A stretch of 8,766 nt of DNA from positions 1-8,766 of the forward strand of contig CAYFJO010000446.1 in NCBI GenBank assembly GCA_964343305.1. The letters run 5' to 3'. Of the stretch, positions 1 through 5,682 are shown piece by piece. This DNA is from CAYFJO01 sp964343305 (GTDB taxonomy: Bacteria; Planctomycetota; Planctomycetia; Pirellulales; Pirellulaceae). Every line of letters starts with the position of its first letter. The first letter of the stretch is position 1. Under the pieces are notes generated by a model. It did no database searches. It was given only the letters and a program-made list of their open reading frames with translations, and had not been told where the DNA came from. The position numbers were made by a program, and so were the translations under genes.

Positions 1-132
1 GACCTGAAGGAATTCGGCGACCGTTCCGGCGTGCGCGTCAACCCACGGAACAGCGCCGGCTGGTTCCGCGTCTGCCTGCGCGAGAAGTGGATGAACCGCG
101 CCGAAGTGCTTTTTATCAAGCCGATACTCTGA
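1..132 (+). CDS. C-terminal end of an unrecognised protein (5' truncated by window edge)
   Basis: The first frame is open from base 1 to a TGA at 130-132 and gives 43 residues ending in FIKPIL. The stretch is rich in basic and aromatic residues (AGWFRVCLREKW) and reads like the end of a soluble domain. No start lies in the window that would make it a complete gene. I do not recognise the family. The next 30 bases in the same frame reach another TGA, so it does not continue into the fragment at 163-333. It might be a genuine gene end or a remnant like its neighbour. Confidence 0.5.
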   Translation, partial: DLKEFGDRSGVRVNPRNSAGWFRVCLREKWMNRAEVLFIKPIL

Positions 133-162
133 GAGGGAAAATACCGCAAGTGCGCCGCGTGA

Positions 163-333
163 GAAAGTCTTTCCGATGCAGGAGATGGCACTTGCGGGTA
201 CTCGTGGCAAGTATCAGAGGACGTTGAGCTGTCCGGCGCCCAAGAAACGTTCACGATCACCGTCCGTTACGACACGCAAGAGCTCTACGGCAAGGTGGAG
301 GCCAGACGAACGTTTGTCGTCACCTGGAAATAA
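163..333 (+). pseudogene. Orphan C-terminal fragment of a beta-rich protein, possibly a pseudopilin-like minor subunit
   Basis: Between the TGA at 160-162 and the TAA at 331-333, frame 1 encodes 56 residues with a regular beta-strand pattern: YSWQVSEDVEL, then ETFTITVRYDT, then EARRTFVVTWK. There is no ATG, GTG or TTG near the beginning and no ribosome binding site, so it cannot be a complete gene. The order 'W-x-V ... T-I-T-V-R-Y ... F-V-V' at the very C terminus recalls minor pseudopilins of type II secretion (GspI/PilV-like), but this is a resemblance from memory. The overlapping frame starting at 176 and the antisense frame lack such a pattern. I read it as the tail of a gene whose front was deleted or replaced. 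An alternative is a chance open frame. Confidence 0.3.
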
Positions 334-586
334 CCTGTGGTCGCACCGTCGCGGCCCGAGCCGACAAATCGCCACCTTCCGCATGTCCTGAAAAATGAAC
401 CCTTTTCCGGTCTTGGTCGCTGAGTGAGATGCCGCTCGACTGAAAACGTCAAATCTCGGGTCTTTGCGACGCGGCGTAAACCCAACGCTTGTTCGTGCGC
501 GGCCCGAGCATCGCGGTAGCCCGTCGTATGATAGAGCTAATCCGTCATACCCACTACACAGCATGCCGCAAAGACGTCTCAAACAG

Positions 587-649
587 GTGCCCACCGTCGT
601 GCCAACAATTCTGCAAGGGTGCCGCACTGCTCGCTGTAATCTGCAACCG
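587..649 (+). repeat. Imperfect direct repeat, copy 1
   Basis: The unit begins gtgcccaccgtcgtgccaac and continues through caattctg, a (g)ggtgcc block and an 'Atctgca' block. The same order of blocks recurs at 846-918. The two copies are about 259 bases apart in the same orientation. The best conserved part is the first 30 bases. Confidence 0.5.
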
Positions 650-845
650 CGTAACAAACGGGGGCGCAACGCGTTGCTTCATCCAGCTCAACAAATCCAA
701 AGCGCTCCGAGTTTGTCGTCCAAAATAACATCGCGAGAATTCGTCCTCACGATAATCGATGTTACGGATTCAAGGTCGCCATCAATCGAGGGGGGGCTTG
801 CAATAGCGGGTGACCGCAATGGCTTTGTTTCTCGGAACTAGAAAC

Positions 846-918
846 GTGCCCACAGTGGTGCCGACAATTCTGAAAAGGTGCCCACTATGATACCACACAG
901 CTCGCCGCAATCTGCATC
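846..918 (+). repeat. Imperfect direct repeat, copy 2
   Basis: This copy begins gtgcccacagtggtgccgac followed by aattctgaaaaggtgcccac and then ctcgccgcaatctgca. It differs from copy 1 by scattered substitutions and a small insertion before the ctcgc block. Within it, ccacagtgg is a small palindrome. Confidence 0.5.
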
Positions 919-976
919 GATTTGCGTCAGTCTGCATCGAAACTACCCCGATTCACGGGAGTCGAATTCCAAAAGC

Positions 977-1327
977 CTATCTACCCATACGTTTCTTGGG
1001 ATTCCGATTTAACGACCCTTTTCTCGGACAAAGGTCAGAGGACTTTTGCCATCTATCTTGCTCAGACGATGCTGTACACGTCATTCGCTGTTTGACCGTC
1101 TTTGGTAGCTGGGACGTTTCAAACCATGGGAGATAACACCCACAATCAATCTCACCGCCGAGATGTAGGCTTTCGCGATATTTTCGTAGCCGATTTACAT
1201 TGTCTTGTGCGTCAAATGGTGGAAAGCCTACTACGAGTTCAATACGCCGGTTCTACTCATCGCCATCTGCAGAGCGAAGCTGTGCTGCCAAAATGGCGAG
1301 TACGACCGCAATCGTTCTCTCATTCAT
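977..1327 (-). pseudogene. Possible broken small gene: signal-peptide-like start, then an in-frame amber codon
   Basis: On the minus strand an ATG at 1327 opens 24 codons with a short charged N terminus (MNERT), a hydrophobic core (IAVVLAILAAQL) and a small-residue end (RSADG), which looks like a signal peptide or membrane anchor. A TAG at 1253-1255 interrupts it. The same frame then stays open for 91 more codons to a TAG at 977-979, including the protein-like run RRIELVVGFPPFDAQ. It begins 20 bases after the stop of the thioesterase gene, so it could have been a third member of that unit. I know no family for it. The last third is rich in Lys, Arg and Ser and may not be native. The alternative is a chance open frame; other frames here also give protein-like runs, so confidence is low. 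Confidence 0.25.
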
Positions 1328-1347
1328 TTCACACTCTCGGTTTCGAA

Positions 1348-1749
1348 TTACTGACCCGAAGTCTTCGCCGCAACTCGATCGGCGAAACGGTCGCAACGGA
1401 TCACTTGCAATTTGTGAATTCCGCGAGCGATTCGTTCGTGTTGGTCGTGGGCCTCAAACTGAAAGGTGATCAACCGCCTGTCGGTGTTGATCACGCGGGC
1501 GGTACAAGTGACTCGATGACCCAGAGGCGTTGGGGCGAGGTGCTCGACATCGACATGTGCACCCACAGTGCTTTCGTCTTGGTCGAGTATCGGCAACATC
1601 GCCTCTCGTGCGGCGTGCTCAAGAAACCAAACCAGCCACGGCGTGCTTAACACAGCCGGCATTTGGTCATCCGCAAAGTCGATCGTATGCTGCTCGGTGA
1701 CGACGAAGGAAAGTTCGCCCGTGTCGCCGATTTTCGGACTGCGCTTCAT
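1348..1749 (-). CDS. FlK-like hot-dog fold thioesterase
   Basis: The protein has 133 residues, close to the usual size for fluoroacetyl-CoA thioesterase FlK and relatives. These enzymes hydrolyse acyl-CoA thioesters in the cytoplasm with a Thr-Glu-His triad. The triad is visible: Thr36 in VLSTPWLV, Glu44 in FLEHAAREAM and His70 in HVDVEHLAPTP, with the same 8- and 26-residue intervals as FlK Thr42, Glu50 and His76. Gly63 precedes the His strand as in FlK, while the position of FlK Arg120 appears to be Leu114. I chose the ATG at 1749 because the upstream in-frame GTG at 1806 would overlap the preceding gene; a weak ggcga site lies upstream. The gene follows the AhpD-like gene by 32 bases and is probably co-transcribed. 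The real substrate is unknown; defluorination should not be assumed. Confidence 0.88.
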   Translation of the reverse strand: MKRSPKIGDTGELSFVVTEQHTIDFADDQMPAVLSTPWLVWFLEHAAREAMLPILDQDESTVGAHVDVEHLAPTPLGHRVTCTARVINTDRRLITFQFEAHDQHERIARGIHKLQVIRCDRFADRVAAKTSGQ

Positions 1750-1781
1750 GTCGATTTCGCCGGCTCGGGCAATGTCGGGGA

Positions 1782-2093
1782 TTAAGAATCGACACCGACT
1801 TGGCACTCGGCACCCCCGCAGCTTGCTTCGACTCCATTTCGTTCCGCGCCCTCGATTGCGGTCCGCAAAGTGACACCGGCATTGACGGCAGCCGCCAAAT
1901 CGATTGCGGCTCGAACCGTTTCATATTCGATATCGGATTGGAGCGCCTTTTCGATCCGGCCGCCGGTACACGCGATGCAACCACGCGTCGCGGTGACGGC
2001 CAAGCCAATCAAGTGTTTTTCACGATCGGTAAGAGCATCCGTCGCACCTGTTGCGTCGAGTGATTCTTTGACTTTGAATTCCGATGCGTCCAT
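1782..2093 (-). CDS. Carboxymuconolactone decarboxylase/AhpD-like protein
   Basis: The 103-residue helical protein carries the CMD/AhpD core: a TDREKHLIGLAV helix (about 22-33), the CxxC motif Cys39-Ile-Ala-Cys42, and a second helix pair with ETVRAAIDLAAAVNAG. In AhpD-type proteins the two cysteines form a redox pair that reduces peroxiredoxins; many relatives have unknown roles. The histidine that usually follows the CxxC motif (CxxCxxxH) is Arg46 here, and the tail adds Cys92 and Cys97. The start is set at ATG 2093 because caggag lies just upstream; a 19-residue upstream extension of the frame has no such support. It is the first gene of a short minus-strand unit with the thioesterase. A redox role is therefore likely but the loss of the His leaves the reaction open. 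Confidence 0.85.
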   Translation of the reverse strand: MDASEFKVKESLDATGATDALTDREKHLIGLAVTATRGCIACTGGRIEKALQSDIEYETVRAAIDLAAAVNAGVTLRTAIEGAERNGVEASCGGAECQVGVDS

Positions 2094-2095
2094 TT

Positions 2096-2107
2096 TGATC
2101 TCCTGAC
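2096..2107 (-). promoter_or_regulatory. Strong ribosome binding site of the AhpD-like gene
   Basis: On the minus strand the sequence tgtcaggagatcaaa precedes the ATG at 2093. The aggag core at a 6-7 base spacing decides the start against the longer open frame that begins at 2150. Confidence 0.6.
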
Positions 2108-2252
2108 AAATGTGCGGGCTGTTACTCGTCGGTTGAATTTGGTTCAGCAATTAGACCGTAACGGACGGGACAATCCAGATCAATCGGATGGCCGGTCGAT
2201 GAAGATCCACAACATGACTGGCTTGTTCTGTTTGCGCGACGCGCTCAGGCCG

Positions 2253-2335
2253 TCGAGAAGACACGTCTTCCACTCGATCTTTCGCCAAGCCACGGGCGAA
2301 AACAAATGGGCGTGAAGCGGGCCGCCGTGTGGCCC
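2253..2335. repeat. Cluster of three short inverted repeats (possible structured RNA or protein-binding DNA)
   Basis: The first is tcga-gaagac-ac-gtcttc-cac-tcga (2253-2277), the second is tttcgcc with an 8-base loop and ggcgaaa (2280-2301), the third is gggcc with a 7-base loop and ggccc (2319-2335). None is followed by a T-run on either strand, so simple Rho-independent termination is unlikely. Confidence 0.45.
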
Positions 2336-2525
2336 CTCGAACATCCGCTCGTTTGGTCGTCATTTTGTCACCCGATCCGCTCAAGACAAGCCCTTGCGAG
2401 TTATTGAAAAATCTCGATTTTTTAGCTGGAACACGAAACCTACCACTTTTGCTGGTGTTCAGTATGACGTCGGGGAAACGATCCCGCCCATATTTCCACG
2501 CATCAAATCAATCAAGGTCCATGTA

Positions 2526-3254
2526 ATGACGAAAGCCAGCATCCGTTTGGCCATTTTGGCCGTTTTTGTTTTTTCCATCCCCAGCTTTGCCGAGGAAGAA
2601 AAAGGCCGCAAACGTGGAGCCGCGGGCGGCAATTCCGACCGAATCAAAGAGGCTCTAAAGAAGTTTGACAAAGACGGCGACGGCCAACTGAGTGAAGAGG
2701 AGCGGGCCGAGGCCAAAAAGTTCTACCAATCACAAGGTGGCCGGGCGGGCGGTCAAGGAAAGCCGGGCCAGGGTTCGAATCGCGCGGCAATCATGAAACG
2801 CTTCGACAAGAACGGGAATGGGAAAATCGACGAAGACGAGAAGCAGGCGATGGTGGCGGCCCGCAAAGAAATTCTCGCCAAATTCGACAAGAATGGGAAT
2901 GGAAAAATCGATGAAGAGGAACGGGCCGCCGTGCGGCAGCACTTCATGCAACAACAAGGCGCGAAAGAACAAGGTGCGAAAGGCAACGGAGCTGGTCGAT
3001 TTCAAGAGATTATCAAGCGGTTCGATAAAGACGGTGATGGGAAACTCAGTGAAGAAGAGCGAGCCGCTGCTAGAAAGTTTATGGAAGAAAATCGAGCCAA
3101 AGGTGGTTTCGATCGGCCCGCTGGAGACACAGCGCCCAAGAAGCGTGAAAACAAGTTGAACCAGGACTTGCTCAAGAAGTTCGATACCGACGGCGACGGC
3201 GAATTGAGCGCGGAGGAAAGAAAAGCCGCACGAGCCGCTCGCGAGAACAGGTAA
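2526..3254 (+). CDS. Exported protein with five EF-hand calcium-binding loops
   Basis: The 242-residue product starts with a signal peptide (MTKASIRLAILAVFVFSIPS, predicted cut after FA at residue 22), so it acts outside the cytoplasmic membrane. Five canonical EF loops with Asp/Asn at positions 1, 3, 5 and Glu at 12 are present at residues 48-59, 94-105, 121-132, 167-178 and 220-231. Each is followed by a basic, alanine-rich helix. Loops 2 and 3 have Asn at positions 3 and 5 (DKNGNG), the others Asp (DKDGDG or DTDGDG). Linkers at about 70-86 and 143-158 are rich in Gly, Gln and Lys. The ATG at 2526 was chosen because aagg lies upstream and the signal peptide starts there; the longer frame from 2394 would bury it. 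Such proteins are common in planctomycetes. The role beyond calcium binding is unknown. Confidence 0.88.
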   Translation: MTKASIRLAILAVFVFSIPSFAEEEKGRKRGAAGGNSDRIKEALKKFDKDGDGQLSEEERAEAKKFYQSQGGRAGGQGKPGQGSNRAAIMKRFDKNGNGKIDEDEKQAMVAARKEILAKFDKNGNGKIDEEERAAVRQHFMQQQGAKEQGAKGNGAGRFQEIIKRFDKDGDGKLSEEERAAARKFMEENRAKGGFDRPAGDTAPKKRENKLNQDLLKKFDTDGDGELSAEERKAARAARENR

Positions 3255-3309
3255 TCCGTGTTTGCTTGACTCTCTGGTCCGAGTTCAACTGAATTCGCAA
3301 GTGAAAGTA

Positions 3310-3328
3310 CTTGACGCGGCGAGTCAAG
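3310..3328. repeat. Short hairpin after the EF-hand gene
   Basis: cttgac and gtcaag form a perfect 6-base stem around a 7-base loop (gcggcga), 55 bases after the EF-hand stop codon. No T-run follows, so its role in termination is uncertain. Confidence 0.35.
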
Positions 3329-3357
3329 CGACAACCAAGAAGACCCCCATCGGACAG

Positions 3358-3396
3358 CCCGGTGCGAGATCGAGCGTTGCCTCGGTTCGTGCCGGG
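3358..3396 (+). terminator. Possible terminator hairpin between convergent genes
   Basis: The arms cccggtgcgag (3358-3368) and ttcgtgccggg (3386-3396) can form an 11-pair stem including three G-U pairs. Downstream on the plus strand comes the T-rich cgtctttcgttctt. It lies about 100 bases past the EF-hand gene and 25 bases before the end of the convergent lipoprotein gene. The large loop and interrupted T-run make the call tentative. Confidence 0.35.
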
Positions 3397-3420
3397 CGTC
3401 TTTCGTTCTTGGTGTTTGGG

Positions 3421-3918
3421 CTATTGCCCCGGCACGCGATGCTGCCACGGATCCTTATAAAAGTCATCTTGAGGACCCGTTTCATAGGAAGGGTCGACCG
3501 AGATGTGTTCCCGCTGTGCAACGCTCTCGATCGGACCTTGGCGAGTGTACGGATACGTCGGCTGAACAGGTTGCTTGCTTGCCGGATTGCGGAATCCTGG
3601 ACCTGCGGAAGATGCCTGCTTGCTAGCCGTGCTTGGGCGGTTGCCTCTGGAGGGATGGCGGTGATTGGCGCCGACTGGCGGTGCCTTGGCGATCGAAGCC
3701 AAGGATAACCCAGTCGAGCTGGATGCGTCCGATAGTTCCCCAGACGAAGGACCCATCATGGATTCCGACGGTGAAGGCGGCAAATTGGATGCGTTTGTCT
3801 TGGCCCAAGGGAACGAGAAACCAGGCCCGTCTGTGTTGGAACAACCAACGGTGCCGACACCGAGCAAAAGAATCGATCCCGCGGCCAAACAATAGCGCAT
3901 GATAGGTGACGATGTCAC
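3421..3918 (-). CDS. Small Pro/Ser-rich lipoprotein of unknown function
   Basis: The 165-residue product has a lipoprotein signal: hydrophobic core LAAGSILLLGVGTVG followed by Cys26, the predicted lipid-modified residue. The -3 position is Thr rather than Leu, so the lipobox (T-V-G-C) is imperfect. The mature part is low in complexity, rich in Ser, Pro, Gly and Asn, and probably disordered. The end is more ordered in composition (TYPYTRQGPIESVAQ, then DDFYKDPWQHRVPGQ). I chose the GTG at 3918 because gagga lies seven bases upstream; the ATG at 3900 six codons later lacks a Shine-Dalgarno site. The gtgac-atc-gtcac inverted repeat overlaps this GTG. Upstream on the minus strand, ttttatag could serve as a -10 element. 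No family is recognised. It converges with the EF-hand gene. Confidence 0.7.
   Translation of the reverse strand: MTSSPIMRYCLAAGSILLLGVGTVGCSNTDGPGFSFPWAKTNASNLPPSPSESMMGPSSGELSDASSSTGLSLASIAKAPPVGANHRHPSRGNRPSTASKQASSAGPGFRNPASKQPVQPTYPYTRQGPIESVAQREHISVDPSYETGPQDDFYKDPWQHRVPGQ
3906..3918. repeat. Inverted repeat over the lipoprotein start codon
   Basis: gtgac-gat-gtcac is a perfect 5-base inverted repeat with a 3-base loop. On the minus strand its first three bases are the proposed GTG start. It could fold over the start codon in mRNA or be chance. Confidence 0.3.
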
Positions 3919-4145
3919 GGCTTTGTCCTCTATAAAACGATTGGGGGAGTAGCGAAGTGAAGCACCAGGTGGGAATGAGTTGAGCCTGTTCAAATTCGAC
4001 CAGTGAACGGCTCGGCAACTCGAAGGGATGACAAATGGGATGGGACCAGTCCGGCGAATACACAGACTGGCTATCAATTTGTATCGGTCGCAGCAGTCAT
4101 TCGCATTATTCTTTTTTCAGCGAACATGACGGTTGGCGAGTGCCA

Positions 4146-5330
4146 TCAAGATAGACTCCGCTGCTGACGATACTTTGACGGGTTTACGCCCACCGCCTTC
4201 TTGAAAAACAGTGAGAATTTCGAGCTGTTGCCAAATCCACATCGCTCAGCGATCTTGGCGATGGGCATGTCCGTTTCGCGAAGCAGCTTGCCGGCCGTTT
4301 GGGCACGGACTCGCCGAATCTCCTCACCCGGGCTGCGTCCGACAACCGCCTTGAAGTGACGTTCGAAGGTCACCCGCGACACCGGTTGCAGATGCAATAA
4401 ATCCGGAACACCGATGCCGCGACAGGCATTCTCCCTGATGAAACTCAACGCCTCGGCAATGTTGGGCGGCATTTGCTCCAAGGTCGACTGTCGCGCGATA
4501 ACTTCGTTGGCCGCCAGCACGATCGGCTCCTGCGGCACGGAACCGCCTTGCATAAGTCGGTCCAACAAGTCGGCGGCCGCAAACCCGAGTTCGTCGGCGG
4601 AATAATCGATGCCACTCAGTGTTGGCTCAGCCGTTTCGCAAAGCGGCTCGTCCCGGGGCCCTAGCACCGCGACGTCGGCGGGTACGTTGTATCCAAGTTG
4701 GATGCACAGTCGACAAAGGTACGCGCCCAGCAGTTCGTTGTGACAGCACACACCAACCGGTTTTGCCAAACCGTCGACCCACGTTCGCAGATCATCGCCG
4801 ATGTTCGATGGACCTTGTAAGAGTTCTATCGTGGGCAACGACACGTCGAACTGCTGAAACGGCACTTGGCGTTGCTCGCAAACTTGCCGCATCCCATTGG
4901 CTCTTCGGTTCGACCCAAGATGCTCTTCAATTCCAAAATAGACGACGTTCACACAACCACAATCAACCAGATGATCGACGGCAAGCTGACCGATGGAATC
5001 AGGATCGACCATCACGCTGGGCAACATCCTGGGCGAATCGCATGCGATGTTGACGATGGGGCTTCCCAACGATTGCATCCGCTGATAGCAGTGCCGCAAC
5101 CGATTCAATTCACCGGCCTGCTGCGACTCCAGCGCAATGAGCACTCCATCGGGCTGCCACGCGCCGACCAGTTCTAACACATCGCCAAAAGTGGCAAATC
5201 CAAAGTCAACGATTGACCAGTCGTCTCGCTGCCGAGCAAAGCGATAGATGCCCGGTTCGGCTCGCCGTGCGTGATGCGAGAGTCCAGTTATTAGGAGGGC
5301 GACTTTCTTAACGGATTCCTGTGCACTCAA
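4146..5330 (-). CDS. XylR-type transcription regulator (LacI-like sensor domain plus AraC helix-turn-helix)
   Basis: The 394-residue protein matches the length and layout of E. coli XylR (about 392). A periplasmic-binding-protein-like domain spans about 8-280, with VALLITG at the N terminus, IGQLAVDHLVDCG (113-125) and ADELGFAAADLLDRLM (245-260). It is followed by an AraC-type double helix-turn-helix at about 295-390, including VSRVTFERHFKAVVGRSP and MPIAKIAERCGFGNSSKFS. Such regulators bind a sugar and activate sugar-use genes. The start is a TTG at 5330: a TGA lies five codons upstream, no ATG comes before residue 85, and gagg sits 10 bases upstream. The usual pocket motifs look changed: the Y-G-R stretch near residue 20 reads SHHARRAEPG, and the usual GVDND reads GPRDE (224-228). 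The ligand is therefore uncertain. No sugar catabolic gene adjoins it. Confidence 0.88.
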   Translation of the reverse strand: MSAQESVKKVALLITGLSHHARRAEPGIYRFARQRDDWSIVDFGFATFGDVLELVGAWQPDGVLIALESQQAGELNRLRHCYQRMQSLGSPIVNIACDSPRMLPSVMVDPDSIGQLAVDHLVDCGCVNVVYFGIEEHLGSNRRANGMRQVCEQRQVPFQQFDVSLPTIELLQGPSNIGDDLRTWVDGLAKPVGVCCHNELLGAYLCRLCIQLGYNVPADVAVLGPRDEPLCETAEPTLSGIDYSADELGFAAADLLDRLMQGGSVPQEPIVLAANEVIARQSTLEQMPPNIAEALSFIRENACRGIGVPDLLHLQPVSRVTFERHFKAVVGRSPGEEIRRVRAQTAGKLLRETDMPIAKIAERCGFGNSSKFSLFFKKAVGVNPSKYRQQRSLS

Positions 5331-5682
5331 AAGATGTAAACCTCACGTTGCATTCGCCGCACGAATGTTTTGTGCGGGTGCGCGGAATTGCCTGGGCCAG
5401 TTCTTCGGCAACACGAAATCCGTAAGGACAGGACCTCCGGCTTGAGCAAGTCGCTCCGCCACAACCTGTTTGTCCAGGTCTACCTTACGCTCAAATTGAA
5501 TGATGCCTGGCAAAAGGCAAACGCCGTGCCAAGCGACGCGAAAGCGCAACAGGTGGTTTGTGGAAATTGCAAAGAAATACGTTAATTTCGCGCAAACACT
5601 GAGGATCGCCGTCGCGGCAATTCACTCAAAACGGTGAAGCGCCCGAGAAATGATGGTGGTCACTGAAAAGCCGAGGTGGTCG
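5331..5682. other. Intergenic region upstream of the XylR-type gene
   Basis: This 350-base gap lies between two minus-strand genes and should contain the promoter of the XylR-type gene and the transcript end of the GTPase gene. A minus-strand frame (5343-5549, TTG start, 68 codons) and a plus-strand frame (5370-5585) both lack a clear ribosome binding site and known motifs, so neither is called. Small hairpins occur at 5608-5618 (gccg-tcg-cggc) and 5621-5638 (ttcac, 8-base loop, gtgaa), and a larger dyad at 5567-5595. Confidence 0.5.
5567..5595. promoter_or_regulatory. Dyad-symmetric element, possible operator or weak terminator
   Basis: The order is ttgc-aaa-gaaat-acgtta-atttc-gc-gcaa, in which gaaat pairs with atttc and ttgc with gcaa. 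A direct repeat gaaattgcaaagaaat overlaps its left side; GAAAT-type half sites in direct repeat are reminiscent of XylR-class operators. Read on the minus strand, the stem is followed by tttgcaattt and might instead end the GTPase transcript. Position, 240 bases before the regulator start, fits either role. Confidence 0.3.

Larger units (their letters stand above)
334..976. other. Gene-poor, apparently decayed stretch with repeats
   Basis: No frame on either strand here has a credible start, codon pattern or recognisable domain; the longest frames give arginine- and serine-rich translations typical of shadows. The stretch holds an imperfect direct repeat pair (587-649 and 846-918), an 11-base direct repeat gcggcccgagc at 351-361 and 499-509, a perfect 12-base palindrome gcaacgcgttgc at 666-677, and a doubled tctgcatcga at 911-920 and 931-940. 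With gene fragments on both sides it looks like a scar of past insertion or deletion. No complete transposase or clear terminal inverted repeats are visible. Confidence 0.5.
2094..2525. other. Intergenic region between divergent genes, with three hairpins
   Basis: This region holds the promoters of the minus-strand AhpD-like gene and the plus-strand EF-hand gene, although no clear -35/-10 pair could be assigned. Its middle contains three successive inverted repeats at 2253-2277, 2280-2301 and 2319-2335. Short open frames on both strands have no ribosome binding site and no recognisable motif, so I call no gene. Confidence 0.5.

Noticed and set aside
214..669. Minus-strand open frame of 151 codons
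   Set aside because: It runs antisense to the beta-rich fragment and its translation is rich in Arg, Cys and Gly without any domain pattern or ribosome binding site.
649..780. Possible integron attC site (gcgtaacaaacg ... gttacgg)
   Set aside because: The core boxes do not fit the RYYYAAC and GTTRRRY consensus and no integrase is nearby.
1095..1190. Minus-strand run GYENIAKAYISAVRLIVGVI resembling the C terminus of an IS5-type transposase
   Set aside because: A stop codon lies just before it, the usual preceding arginine-rich block is absent, and other frames of the same DNA look at least as protein-like. No terminal inverted repeats were found.
1102..1650. Plus-strand open frame of 182 codons
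   Set aside because: It lies antisense to the thioesterase gene, whose catalytic residues are recognisable, and has no family features of its own.
2112..2315. Plus-strand short frame with internal MKIHNM start
   Set aside because: No ribosome binding site precedes it and it spans the hairpin cluster, so it is more likely non-coding.
5343..5549. Minus-strand 68-codon frame ending just before the XylR-type gene
   Set aside because: Parts of it look protein-like (KQVVAERLAQAGGPVL), but the start is a TTG with no Shine-Dalgarno site and I know no similar protein. It probably overlaps the promoter of the regulator.
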